Shown here: piece by piece, positions 7,801-16,064 of the stretch
Layout: every line of letters begins with the position of its first letter
How positions within the stretch are numbered: position 1 is the stretch's first letter
Virus record (IMG/VR): IMGVR_UViG_3300048797_000131
Span: 1 to 29,936 of that record
From: a virus
Reading direction: 5' to 3' (one strand)
Length of the DNA: 29,936 nucleotides
The notes under the pieces: generated by a model
The model's input: the letters and a program-made list of their open reading frames with translations, nothing else
Told to the model about the DNA's origin: nothing
Databases searched by the model: none
Translations under genes and position numbers: made by a program

Positions 7801-9641
7801 CGCAGCCCACCTTCGGCTTTACCATCGAGAGCGTACCGGAAGAAGCACGCCCGGCTATCTATTCCGACATGAGCGTTGTCGGGCTGGTGGGCACGGCTCC
7901 CAATGCGGACCCGTCCAAGTTTCCACTCAACGTTCCGGTTCACATGTTCTCGAACGACGCGGCGATGCAGTTGTCGCTCGGGACCGGCGGGACCCTGCTT
8001 GACGCCGTCCAGGCGGTCAACGACCAGCTCGCGGATTTTCAAGTGGCCGCCCGGACCGTGATTGTGCGGGTCGCGGCAGACGTTGACCCGGACGTGGAGC
8101 TGGCCAACGTCCTCGGCAATGAGGACGTGTATTCTGGGATCTATGGGCTTCTCAGGGCCGGCGTCTCGCTTGGCGTCATTCCGCGCCTGATCGGCGTCCC
8201 CGGCTACACGGTCCAGCACTTGGTTGAGCCGGGAACGGTCCTAGTCACGTCGGGTCCCAAGGCCGGCGGCAACACCGGGACCGGGCTCTTGACCCTGGTC
8301 GCGGGTGACGGCTCCCACGGGGTTGGCGTCCAGCCGGGCACCTATCAGGTCCGCTGCATCGGCGGGGCAGCCGCCGCGACCTCGGCCGCAGTGGCCGGCG
8401 GCGGCAACGGCACGATCACCATGGCCGCCCCCTCGGCGGTCGGCAACGCCAAGCTCGGGGACTGGCGCTTGACCTGCATCGCGACGGGCGTCAACGGCGG
8501 GACCTTCCAGGTTGAGGACCCGGACGGCATCACGCGCGGCGTGGTCGCGGTTGGGACGCCGTTCAACGGGGACATCAAGTTCACGATCAATGACGGCTCG
8601 GCGGACTTCGTGCTCGGTTCCGTCTTCGTGGTGACCGCCGCTCCGGCGGTCCCTGCCGGCGGTGGCGTGTTCAGCGTGCGCCGGCCGGACGCGACCATGG
8701 GCGCCAACGCGACGGAGGGCGTCGCCTACACCGGCCAGATCAATTTCACGATAGCGGCCGGCGGGACGGAGTTCATCGTCGGGGATGGCTTCGACGTGGT
8801 TGTAGCCGTGACTTCCGGGCTGGCGGACGCCAACGTCATCGTCGCGGCCCTGGACGGCATCCTCAACCGGCTTCTCGGCGTTGCGGTTGTCGATGGCCCG
8901 TCTGACAGCATCGAAACCTATCAGGCGTGGCGGCAGACGATCTCCTCAAAGCGGATCATCCCGTGCGCCATGGCGGTCAAGTTCGGCATCTATGCGGACA
9001 TCAAGCCGATGAGCCCGCGCGTCCTTGGCCAGATCGTCTCGGTTGATTTCGAGAACGCCGGGCGGCCGTTCCACTCCGCAGCCAACCGGCCGCTGGCGAA
9101 CATCGTCGGCCCGAACCGGGACGTGGACTTCAACCTTCTGGACGGCGCCACCGAGGGACAGGTGCTCCTCGCCGCCAACGGCGGGATCGTGGTCCGGGGC
9201 GAAATGGGTGTCGAGAACGCCATTGCGTCCGGCGGCTTCATCTACGTCGGGACCGACACTTGCAGCGAAGACCCGCTATGGACGTTCTACCATGAGGTTC
9301 GCGGGCGGGACTTTATCCACCTCGCCTATCTGAGGACGCTCCGCTACTACCTGGGGCGCTTCAACATCACCGGGCAGGCGATCCAAGCCGTGGTCAACAC
9401 CATGGCGTTCATCCTCCGGGACCTCAAAGCGGACAACGACATTCTTGGCTACCGGATCAGCTTCACCAAGGATGAAAACTCGCCTGAGGAGCTGCGCCTG
9501 GGGCACTTCATGATCGACTTCGCGGCCGAGGAACCGCCCGTGCTGCGGTTGATCGGCATCAAGTCCGCGAGATACCGGCCGGCCCTGGACACTCTGATGA
9601 CCGACCTCATGGCACAAGTGGACCTCCAGGCCGCCGCGTAG
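7797..9641 (+). CDS. Contractile tail sheath protein (P2 FI-like) with inserted decoration-type domain
   Basis: This 614-residue protein forms the contractile outer tube that drives injection. The N-terminal part (MTQPTFGFTIESVPEEARP, then SVVGLVGTAPNA) and the C-terminal part (YYLGRFNITGQAIQAVVN, LGYRISFTKDENSPE) match the sheath family, and the tube gene follows directly, as in P2. Residues about 158-337 are an extra module not needed for the sheath core. It contains two copies of a sequence like RLTCIATGVNGGTFQVEDPDG followed by IKFTINDGSADFVLGSVF, a pattern I know from head decoration proteins. One copy appears nested inside the other (see findings). The insertion probably faces outward on the sheath surface. 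The start overlaps the previous gene by ATGA. Confidence 0.9.
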   Translation: MTQPTFGFTIESVPEEARPAIYSDMSVVGLVGTAPNADPSKFPLNVPVHMFSNDAAMQLSLGTGGTLLDAVQAVNDQLADFQVAARTVIVRVAADVDPDVELANVLGNEDVYSGIYGLLRAGVSLGVIPRLIGVPGYTVQHLVEPGTVLVTSGPKAGGNTGTGLLTLVAGDGSHGVGVQPGTYQVRCIGGAAAATSAAVAGGGNGTITMAAPSAVGNAKLGDWRLTCIATGVNGGTFQVEDPDGITRGVVAVGTPFNGDIKFTINDGSADFVLGSVFVVTAAPAVPAGGGVFSVRRPDATMGANATEGVAYTGQINFTIAAGGTEFIVGDGFDVVVAVTSGLADANVIVAALDGILNRLLGVAVVDGPSDSIETYQAWRQTISSKRIIPCAMAVKFGIYADIKPMSPRVLGQIVSVDFENAGRPFHSAANRPLANIVGPNRDVDFNLLDGATEGQVLLAANGGIVVRGEMGVENAIASGGFIYVGTDTCSEDPLWTFYHEVRGRDFIHLAYLRTLRYYLGRFNITGQAIQAVVNTMAFILRDLKADNDILGYRISFTKDENSPEELRLGHFMIDFAAEEPPVLRLIGIKSARYRPALDTLMTDLMAQVDLQAAA

Positions 9642-9671
9642 GCTCGGCCGCAACCTCGAAAGGGCTGACCC

Positions 9672-10214
9672 ATGGCGAACACCGTTTACATGATGACCGC
9701 CGCAAACCTGTTCTGCGGCGATGCCGACCCTACCAACAGCAAGCATCTGACGCTCACCGAGTTGAAGCTGCCGCTGTTGCAGGCCATCCACGTCGATCAT
9801 CACCCCGGCGGGTCGAAGGTGGCGGTCGAGATCGAGGTTGGCATCCAGAAGTTCACGCCGACCTTCAAGCTGGCCGGCTATGACCCGGACCTGTTGATCC
9901 AGTTCGGCTTGAGCGGCAAGAAGAAAAACATCTACACCGCCTATGGTGTGGTCGAGGACTTGCGGACTGGCCTCAACATCGAGGCCAAGGCCATCTTTGA
10001 GGCGAAGCTCGGCAAGCTGGACCCTGGGGCCTTCACGCGGGGAAACAAGCTGGAGCACGACTACGCTCTCAATGAAGTCGTCCACTACGAGATATGGTTC
10101 GACGGCAAGGAAAAAGTCTTTTGGGACTTCTTCCTCAACGCGTGGCGGGTCAACGGGGTGGACGAGCAGGCGGACGCCAACCGCATCTTGCGCATCCCGG
10201 CCGCTGCGGCCTAG
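9672..10214 (+). CDS. Major tail tube protein (P2 FII-like)
   Basis: This 180-residue protein polymerises as the inner tube through which DNA passes. It opens MANTVYMMTAANLFCGDAD and contains the tube-family features HHPGGSKVAVEIEVGIQKF, FKLAGYDPDLLIQFGL and VVHYEIWFDGKEKVFWDFF. Length agrees with P2 FII-type tubes. An AAAGGG ribosome-binding site precedes the ATG. It lies 30 bases after the sheath and about 100 bases before the chaperone gene, the canonical order. The hairpin at 10250-10285 lies in that gap. Confidence 0.9.
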   Translation: MANTVYMMTAANLFCGDADPTNSKHLTLTELKLPLLQAIHVDHHPGGSKVAVEIEVGIQKFTPTFKLAGYDPDLLIQFGLSGKKKNIYTAYGVVEDLRTGLNIEAKAIFEAKLGKLDPGAFTRGNKLEHDYALNEVVHYEIWFDGKEKVFWDFFLNAWRVNGVDEQADANRILRIPAAAA

Positions 10215-10249
10215 AGACACCACGCGCCCATCAAGCGCACGGTAGGAGG

Positions 10250-10285
10250 CCGCCGGCCGGGGCTCGTGGAGAGACTGGCCGGCGG
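10250..10285 (+). terminator. GC-rich hairpin between tube and chaperone genes
   Basis: Perfect nine-base arms CCGCCGGCC (10250-10258) and GGCCGGCGG (10277-10285) enclose an 18-base loop. Only a weak TGCTGTTT follows, so this is at best a partial terminator or an mRNA-stabilising hairpin. Its position would help lower downstream expression relative to sheath and tube, which are needed in many more copies. Confidence 0.45.
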
Positions 10286-10312
10286 TGCTGTTTCAGGGAA
10301 AGGGCGAAAACC

Positions 10313-10648
10313 ATGGCCACCGCGCCAGTCACTTACACGCTTAAAACTCCGCTCCAGGACGCCGACCGGACGGTCACCACGTTGACCTTCGCTCCGCGCC
10401 TGGACATCGAAATGATCGAGACGCTGGTTGATGACTTGGGCATCAAGTTCGACCTGGACACCGGAAAGATGCTGCCCGGCCAGAAGGTCACCATGCGGGA
10501 CACGCGCCGGCTGATGGCGGTCCTCTGCGACGAGCCTTTTGATCTTCTCGGCCGTCTGACACCGGAGGACTATTCCGGCATAGCGACCGTTATCGGCCCT
10601 TTGTTGCAAGGGCTACAGGCCACGGCGGCAGCTCCGCCGACATCATAG
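10313..10648 (+). CDS. Tail assembly chaperone, short form (P2 gpE-like)
   Basis: The ATG at 10313 is the likely start; longer in-frame extensions run back into the tube gene. The 111-residue protein (MATAPVTYTLKTPLQDADRT) has the beta-then-helical plan of P2 gpE family chaperones, with VTMRDTRRLMAVLCDEPFD and LTPEDYSGIATVIGPLL near the end. It should bind the tape measure protein while the tail tube is assembled. Position between tube and tape measure is the universal place for this gene. A CCCTTTG slippery site at 10597 lets a share of ribosomes make the longer form. Confidence 0.8.
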   Translation: MATAPVTYTLKTPLQDADRTVTTLTFAPRLDIEMIETLVDDLGIKFDLDTGKMLPGQKVTMRDTRRLMAVLCDEPFDLLGRLTPEDYSGIATVIGPLLQGLQATAAAPPTS

Positions 10649-10830
10649 GCGTCCACCAGCTGATCGCCTTTTGGGCTAGGTACGGGGACACCATAGTCGC
10701 GGAGACGGCGCACTTTCTGGCGACGCCCTATCCCGCGCTCCGGCGGGAGCCGCTTGAGCGGCTGATCCGAATGCACCGGGAAGCCGTCCGGCTGTCCCGA
10801 GTTCTAGCGGGAGAGAACCCCGATGGCTGA
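10313..10830 (+). CDS. Tail assembly chaperone, -1 frameshift product (P2 E-E'-like)
   Basis: After codon 97 (TTG at 10601-10603) a -1 shift opens a frame that starts GTT at 10603 and runs 75 codons to a TGA at 10828-10830. The added part reads VARATGHGGSSADIIGVHQL, then IAFWARYGDTIVAETAHFL, then a basic, helical end (LERLIRMHREAVRLSRVLAG). The total is about 172 residues. The -1 frame is closed upstream by a TGA at 10540, so the slip must occur between there and 10648. The extension overlaps the tape measure start by eight bases. P2 E/E' and lambda G/GT use the same strategy. The short form alone would leave about 170 bases uncoded, which supports this reading. Confidence 0.8.
10597..10603 (+). 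promoter_or_regulatory. Programmed -1 ribosomal frameshift heptamer CCCTTTG
   Basis: The zero-frame codons are GGC CCT TTG, so the heptamer is C-CCT-TTG and fits X-XXY-YYZ exactly. After slipping, the tRNAs re-pair on CCC and TTT. It lies 45 bases before the zero-frame stop and is the only good heptamer I find between 10541 and 10648. Confidence 0.75.
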
Positions 10831-13588
10831 GCTGACCTCTGCCCTGGTTATCCAACTGATCGACCAAGTGACCGCGACGGCCGAGAAGGTCACTGCGGCG
10901 CTCAACAAAATGGGGACGGCCGCGCAAACCATTGGCGGCCCGGCAGCGGTCCAGCACACCAGCGCGTTCGCCACTCAGCTCGGCCGGGTCCAGTCCGCCT
11001 TCGTGGGGATGCAAGAGGCGCAACAGAACCTCCTCGGCGCTATCGGCTCTTATTACATCTTGAAAGAAGCCATCAAGGAGCCGGTCGCAGCCGCCCGCGA
11101 GTTTGAGGGCGCCCTGGTGGACTTGCAGAAGCGCCTCGGCCTGATCGGCGGCACGGTGACCATGCGTGGCATCCGTGACGAAATCGTCGGCATCTCGCAA
11201 CAGCTCGGCATTGCTGAGCCGGAGCTGGCGAAGATGTACGCCACGCTCTACTCCGGCGGCGTTCCGCTGGAGCGGATCAAGGACATGACGGTCCAGTTCG
11301 GCAAGTGGGCCATCGCCTTAAACGTGCCGGCGGGGGAGCTGGCGAGCCAGCTTCTTGAGGTCAAGCACGCGGCCAACCTAAGCGACCAGGAGCTGACCAG
11401 CCTAGTCAACACGACGACGCTATTGCACAACAAGACGGGCGTAGCGGCAGCGGACCTTATCGAGATAGTCCGCACGGTTGGCGCCTTCAACAAGATCGCC
11501 GGCTTGAGCACCGACGAGACGGCGGCCCTGGGGGCGGCCTTCGAGCGGACCGGGCTTTCAACCGGACAAGCCACGACCACGATGAGCTATCTAACCAAGG
11601 TGCTCACCGCCGGCTCCGGCGCAACCAAGGATCAAAAGAAGTACCTTGAGGAGCTTGGCTTCTCCGCCGAAGGGCTGGCGGCGTCCATGCAGAAGGACGC
11701 CATCGGCACGATCCAAGACTTCATTGGTCACCTCGCGCAGATGCAGAACAAGGAGCTGCTGGCGACCGCGTTGACGCACCTGTTCGGCGCGGGCGTCCGG
11801 GGCGCCAGCAAGAGCATCGCGGACAGCATCGGCAACTTTCAGCTTTTCACCGAGACGCTGGACCAGCTCCAGAACCCGGCCCGCGCGTCGGCCGCGCAAG
11901 ACGCCTTCGCCAAGCAGATCGCGACCTCCGGCTTTGCCATCGACAAGTTCATGAATTCCGTGAAGGACCTCACGGCGGCCCTTGGCTCCGGGCTGGTCAA
12001 GGTCCTCGGGCAAGCCAGCGGCGCCCTGGGGCCGCTCATAGACGCAGCCACCCGTCTGGTCGAGAAGTTCCCGGAAGCGACCGGCATCCTCCTCGGCGTG
12101 GCCGCCAGCTTCGTGGTCTTGAGCATTGGCGCGTCTCTGGCGAACTACGCCTTCCGGGGCGCGGTGCTGGCCTTTGAGGCGTTGAAGCTGGCGCTCCTAC
12201 CTATTCAGCTCGCGCTCACCGGGCTGGCGTGGCTCATGGGCACCACGGTGCTCGCAGTCGGCGCCCTGGTGGGCGTCGTCGTCTTCGCGGCCGTCGCCAT
12301 CTACCGCAGTTGGGACAAGCTCTCCAAGGACCTGAAAGAGATTTTCACCGGCAACCCGTTCCTCGGGCTGCATCACTTTATTTACGACCTCGGCCAAGCG
12401 TTTGCCAACCTCGCGCTCGACGTTCTCAATTATGCAAACGACATTTTCAAGGGGCTGACCGGCATCGACTTGAGCAGCGTCATCCGGGCGTTCGTGGCCA
12501 TGGCCGGCAAGTTTGTCGATGTCGGCATCGCCTGGGGCAAGGCCATTGTGACCGGCATCCTCCAGGGCATTGCGGACGCGGCTGTCAGCCTCGCCCAAGC
12601 CGCCAAGGACGCCATCATGAACCCCGGCGGCGTCCACGCCGTGCCGAACATGCCGCAGACGGGCGGCGTCCACTTGCTGCCCAACGGGACCTTCGGCGCT
12701 CTCCCTGGCCGTGCTGCCGGCGGCCCGGTCTATGCCGGACAGAGCTACATGGTGGGCGAGAAGGGGGCGGAGACGTTCGTGCCGGACGTGTCCGGCCGCA
12801 TCTTCCCCAAGGGGCACGTGACGGGCGCCAGCGTCATGGCGGACCTCATCAAGCTCGGCTGGACGAAGGACGAGGCGGCGGCAGCGGCCGGCGTCGCCAT
12901 GGGCGAGAGCACCATGCGGCCGGGCGTGGTCAACTCGGTAGGCGCGACCGGCTTGTTCCAGATGCTTTCATCCGACCGCAAGGGTGGGATGCTGCGCTTC
13001 GCCGCCGCGACTAACCGCAAGTGGGACGATCCGCACATGCAGGCCGAGTGGTACAACCTGGAGCGAACCGGCGGGTCTGTGAAGTACGGCGGCTCGGACG
13101 AGCGCGCCAATTTCCGGCGGGCGCTCCGGGGAGGCGAGGCCGGGCAGATGTCAGCCAATCTTGAGGCCCTGGTCCAGCGGCCGGGCGGTGGCATCGCCCA
13201 AGGCATGGGGCCGGGGCTCGCCAGCTCCGCGCGGGCCTGGAGGGACGCCTACAAAGAGGGCGACGTCGGCCCGAACATAGCGGACTACTCCCACGGCGCC
13301 GGCAAGTCGCACGCCTTCGCGTCCATTGGCGGCCCTGGTGGCGTCGGCGGCCGTGGCGGCCGCGCCGGAGGCGGCTCGGGGCTCGCCGGCGGGGTGACGG
13401 CCGGCGGCGGCGAGGGCGGCCCGTCCACCATGCACACGTCAGTCGAGGGCGTCAGTCTGACCCTCAACTTCTATGGGGACTTCGGCAACCCCGAGGACAT
13501 CGCCAACACGGTGCGGGGCAGCCTCAACCAGTATGTGACGGACACCTTCCAAGGGGTGTACTCTGACACCGGCCTTCGCTTCACGTAA
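10823..13588 (+). CDS. Tail tape measure protein with C-terminal tail lysozyme domain
   Basis: The 921-residue protein sets tail length and probably helps the genome cross the envelope. Residues about 85-300 resemble the TP901-type tape measure core (REFEGALVDLQKRLGLIGG, SQQLGIAEPELAKMYATLY). Residues about 411-497 hold several hydrophobic helices (GILLGVAASFVVLSIGASL; LAVGALVGVVVFAAVAIY). Residues about 668-790 look like a phage tail lysozyme domain (LIKLGWTKDEAAAAAGVAMG, then ESTMRPGVVNSVGATGLFQM), with the E of GES as probable catalytic glutamate. A glycine-rich linker (about 833-868) leads to a conserved-looking C-terminus. The lysozyme would open peptidoglycan locally during injection. 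The ATG lies inside the end of the E' frame, so the two are coupled. Confidence 0.88.
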   Translation: MAELTSALVIQLIDQVTATAEKVTAALNKMGTAAQTIGGPAAVQHTSAFATQLGRVQSAFVGMQEAQQNLLGAIGSYYILKEAIKEPVAAAREFEGALVDLQKRLGLIGGTVTMRGIRDEIVGISQQLGIAEPELAKMYATLYSGGVPLERIKDMTVQFGKWAIALNVPAGELASQLLEVKHAANLSDQELTSLVNTTTLLHNKTGVAAADLIEIVRTVGAFNKIAGLSTDETAALGAAFERTGLSTGQATTTMSYLTKVLTAGSGATKDQKKYLEELGFSAEGLAASMQKDAIGTIQDFIGHLAQMQNKELLATALTHLFGAGVRGASKSIADSIGNFQLFTETLDQLQNPARASAAQDAFAKQIATSGFAIDKFMNSVKDLTAALGSGLVKVLGQASGALGPLIDAATRLVEKFPEATGILLGVAASFVVLSIGASLANYAFRGAVLAFEALKLALLPIQLALTGLAWLMGTTVLAVGALVGVVVFAAVAIYRSWDKLSKDLKEIFTGNPFLGLHHFIYDLGQAFANLALDVLNYANDIFKGLTGIDLSSVIRAFVAMAGKFVDVGIAWGKAIVTGILQGIADAAVSLAQAAKDAIMNPGGVHAVPNMPQTGGVHLLPNGTFGALPGRAAGGPVYAGQSYMVGEKGAETFVPDVSGRIFPKGHVTGASVMADLIKLGWTKDEAAAAAGVAMGESTMRPGVVNSVGATGLFQMLSSDRKGGMLRFAAATNRKWDDPHMQAEWYNLERTGGSVKYGGSDERANFRRALRGGEAGQMSANLEALVQRPGGGIAQGMGPGLASSARAWRDAYKEGDVGPNIADYSHGAGKSHAFASIGGPGGVGGRGGRAGGGSGLAGGVTAGGGEGGPSTMHTSVEGVSLTLNFYGDFGNPEDIANTVRGSLNQYVTDTFQGVYSDTGLRFT

Positions 13589-13602
13589 CCAGGGAGAGCG
13601 CC

Positions 13603-13827
13603 TTGACCGCTAAAGCCTCAATCGCCCGCACCGTCCACTTTCACGACGCCGGGCAGCATCAACCCTATGCGGCCCTGGTGACCGCACTGGCTGATGACAC
13701 CGGGCTCACCGTCCACCTCAAGGTGAGCCCGCCGCTTGGCAGGGACTTCATCGAGACGAAGGTCCCGCACCGCTCGCAGACGGACAAAGAGCGGTTTTGG
13801 GACTGGCCGCCTCGCGTCGAGGAGTAA
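13603..13827 (+). CDS. Small hypothetical tail-module protein (74 aa)
   Basis: The start is TTG at 13603 with a GGGAGAG ribosome-binding site five bases before it. The protein opens MTAKASIARTVHFHDAG and ends KERFWDWPPRVEE; it is beta-prone and has no membrane helix. It lies between the tape measure and the gpU-like gene, with 14-base and 6-base gaps. P2 itself has no gene at this point. Function unknown. Confidence 0.6.
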   Translation: MTAKASIARTVHFHDAGQHQPYAALVTALADDTGLTVHLKVSPPLGRDFIETKVPHRSQTDKERFWDWPPRVEE

Positions 13828-13833
13828 GCGCCC

Positions 13834-14256
13834 GTGCTCATGCAGCTCGGCCCTGTCAAGTTTCAGGTCGCCCCGTTCAACATCACGGAATATGACCACG
13901 ATCATTCCGGGGATTGGGTGGAGAAGCCGGTCCTCGGCGTCATGCCACCGCTGGAGTTTGTCGGCGCGGCGATAGAGCGGTGGAACCTCCAGGCGAAGCT
14001 GTTCCCCGTTCGCTTCGGCGGGCTCCCGGACCTGGACCAGCTCCAGGCGGCAAGATCCTCAGGGCTGCCGCAATACCTCATGAGGGGTGACGGCGTTCCG
14101 CTCGGGTGGGTGGCAATCGAGAAGGTCACCGAGAAGAACACCTATCTGGACCGTCACGCCATCGGCGCCATTATCGCGGTGGACATCGCCCTCAAGCGGG
14201 CGAGCAAGCCGGCGGCCGGCCTGTTCTACTCGATCATATCCGGGCTCCTCAGATGA
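13834..14256 (+). CDS. Tail terminator/completion protein (P2 gpU-like)
   Basis: This 140-residue protein resembles P2 gpU, which caps or completes the tail. Family-like features are MQLGPVKFQVAPFNITEY near the start, PVRFGGLPDLDQLQAARSSG in the middle, and GVPLGWVAIEKVTEKNTYLD. GTG at 13834 has a GAGGAG site at good spacing; ATG at 13840 is an alternative start two residues in. The stop overlaps the gpX-like start by ATGA. Order T-U-X-D matches P2. Confidence 0.8.
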   Translation: MLMQLGPVKFQVAPFNITEYDHDHSGDWVEKPVLGVMPPLEFVGAAIERWNLQAKLFPVRFGGLPDLDQLQAARSSGLPQYLMRGDGVPLGWVAIEKVTEKNTYLDRHAIGAIIAVDIALKRASKPAAGLFYSIISGLLR

Positions 14257-14492
14257 CGACGGTTTTTGAGACAGTCACCATTGCCGGCGAGGATCTGACC
14301 GTCAGCAAGATCATCTGGCGCCGGTTCAAGCGGGACATGCCGGGGCTCGCGGAGCGGGTCTATGACGGCAACTATGGCCTCGCGGACCTGGGGCCGATCC
14401 TTCCGCTCGGGACCGTGTTCAAGCTGCCGATAGACGCGCCGAGGCCGGTCATCATCCTGCCCACGCTCCAGCTCTGGCCGCCGGGCTCATGA
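14253..14492 (+). CDS. Tail protein X (P2 gpX-like)
   Basis: The 79-residue protein starts at ATG 14253, overlapping the upstream stop by four bases; longer in-frame versions run through the gpU gene. It carries the gpX/LysM-like pattern: LTVSKIIWRRFKRDMPGLAE, RVYDGNYGLADLGPILPLGT and the closing hydrophobic strand VIILPTLQLW. P2 gpX is a tail assembly protein of this size found between U and D. The stop overlaps the next start by ATGA. Confidence 0.8.
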   Translation: MTTVFETVTIAGEDLTVSKIIWRRFKRDMPGLAERVYDGNYGLADLGPILPLGTVFKLPIDAPRPVIILPTLQLWPPGS

Positions 14493-15766
14493 GCCAAGCG
14501 GCGTTCTCCGTCAACGTCGGCGGCACCAACATCACGGGGAACGTCGGCGACATTCTCATTTCGATTGCCGTCAACCTGTACGTGGGCACCCACGGGGACA
14601 CGGCGACCATCGTGATTGATGACAGCTATGGCCGCGTGCTTCTGCCCGGAGGGAACGCGGCGTGTGTCATATCCCTCGGCTGGAAAGAGGGCGGCATCCG
14701 CGAAGTCTTCTCCGGCAACATCGACAAGGTCATGTCTATAGGCGGTCGGGGTGGCGGGCGGACGCTGCGGATCACGGCGCACTCATTCAACACCGCCGGC
14801 CCGGCGAAGCAACCGCAACAGCGGCACTTCGACAACAAGCCGATCAAGAGCATCCTCGAGGAAGCCGGCAAGGTGGCTGGCATCATGGGCGTCAAAATTG
14901 ATCCCGGCCTCGGCAGCATCGTTCGACCCTATGTCGCGATGGCAGACGAGAGCTTCCTGCACCTGGGGGAGCGGCTGGCGCGGGAGATCGGCGGCAACTT
15001 CAAGGTCAGTGGCGGGCAGGCGCAGATCACCGCGAGGACCGGGACCTTGGCCGGGTCCGTGACGGCCGCCTGGGGCGACAACCTGCACACCTGGGAAATC
15101 GTGCCCAAGGCGGGGCGGCCGGCGTTCGGGGCAGCCATCGCGCGATACTATGACCGGCTCAAGGGCACGACGGTCGATGTCAAGCGGCGGGCGGTCCCCA
15201 ACGCTAACGCCGTCTATGCCCACCGCTGGCTCAAGGCCCATCATCCCGCCGATCCGGGGATGACGGCCGCGCAGAAGGCGGGCACAGACGGCTCGTTCAC
15301 GCCGTTGCAGCGTGAGCAGAACGCCGCAGCGGACGCCGCCGGAGCGGCCGGCGGGGATGCTGCCGCGCGGGTCGCGGCGGCCGACGCTGCCGGCGGCGGG
15401 GCAGCGACGGCCGGCGGAGCTGGTGGCGGGGACCCGGCGACCACCGAGCCGGACATGCAAGCCGAGAGCGACGCGTCCACGTCCATTCACGACGAGGGCA
15501 CCGGGACGGTGACCATTGAGGGCAACGTTGACGCCGTTCCCGATGGGACGTGCGTTGTGACCGGGACGCGCGACGGGGTGGACGGCAGCTATCGGATCGA
15601 CGGGGTGACCCACACCCTGGACCGGGCGAGCGGCTTCAAGACCTCGATGCTGCTCAAGCAACCGGGCGGCGGCGCCGGGACGGACAGCCGGGCGCTGGAC
15701 TTCGCGGACGCCGCGACCGCCGGCAACCTCATTCCCACCGACGCGGGCTCCAACTTTCCCGGCTGA
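14489..15766 (+). CDS. Tail hub protein (P2 gpD-like, 'late control D' family)
   Basis: The 425-residue protein matches the gpD family, which forms the hub joining tube and baseplate spike. Matching features are the early beta region (FSVNVGGTNITGNVGDILIS), VFSGNIDKVMSIGGRGGGRT, PIKSILEEAGKVAGIMGVKI and ADESFLHLGERLAREIGGNF. Residues about 275-325 form an alanine/glycine-rich low-complexity insertion (AAADAAGAAGGDAAARVAAA), followed by a beta domain ending near LDRASGFKTSML. The historical name comes from P2 gene naming; transcription control is not implied. It ends the + strand tail block. Confidence 0.82.
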   Translation: MSQAAFSVNVGGTNITGNVGDILISIAVNLYVGTHGDTATIVIDDSYGRVLLPGGNAACVISLGWKEGGIREVFSGNIDKVMSIGGRGGGRTLRITAHSFNTAGPAKQPQQRHFDNKPIKSILEEAGKVAGIMGVKIDPGLGSIVRPYVAMADESFLHLGERLAREIGGNFKVSGGQAQITARTGTLAGSVTAAWGDNLHTWEIVPKAGRPAFGAAIARYYDRLKGTTVDVKRRAVPNANAVYAHRWLKAHHPADPGMTAAQKAGTDGSFTPLQREQNAAADAAGAAGGDAAARVAAADAAGGGAATAGGAGGGDPATTEPDMQAESDASTSIHDEGTGTVTIEGNVDAVPDGTCVVTGTRDGVDGSYRIDGVTHTLDRASGFKTSMLLKQPGGGAGTDSRALDFADAATAGNLIPTDAGSNFPG

Positions 15767-15847
15767 TCGCGAATTCCTCTGGCTGCATTGCAGCGGGGCA
15801 CACGGGCAGAATTTACTAAAACGTCCCACGCGCGTCTGTTCAAGTGG

Positions 15848-15867
15848 CCAGCTACTAGCCTAGCTGG
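15848..15867. repeat. Inverted repeat CCAGCTA-N6-TAGCTGG
   Basis: Perfect seven-base arms at 15848-15854 and 15861-15867 flank CTAGCC. It lies 82 bases after the tail hub gene. With no T-run it is not a classic terminator; it may be a protein-binding dyad or a 3' mRNA hairpin. Confidence 0.5.
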
Positions 15868-16028
15868 ACGCCGGCCGACGCGTCACCGCGCGGGCCTGGG
15901 GCAGGGCGGGGCATCCCGAGCGGGGAGAACCGGGCTCCGCCTGGACCAGGGCACGCGATCTGCCATTGCAATTCCATTGTCATTCCCATGGTTGCAGCGG
16001 ATCACCACGGAACGGGGCAAGGCGTACC

Positions 16029-16045
16029 AAATGCACAAATCAGTG
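16029..16045. promoter_or_regulatory. Operator-like site, left copy
   Basis: The 17-base site AAATGCACAAATCAGTG is repeated 40 bases downstream with one change. Its half-sites are TGCAC and GTGAA (one mismatch from GTGCA), with a six-base spacer. The 40-base offset places the two sites on roughly the same helix face. Confidence 0.5.
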
Positions 16046-16064
16046 AATAAATTCGGCGGGCCTA

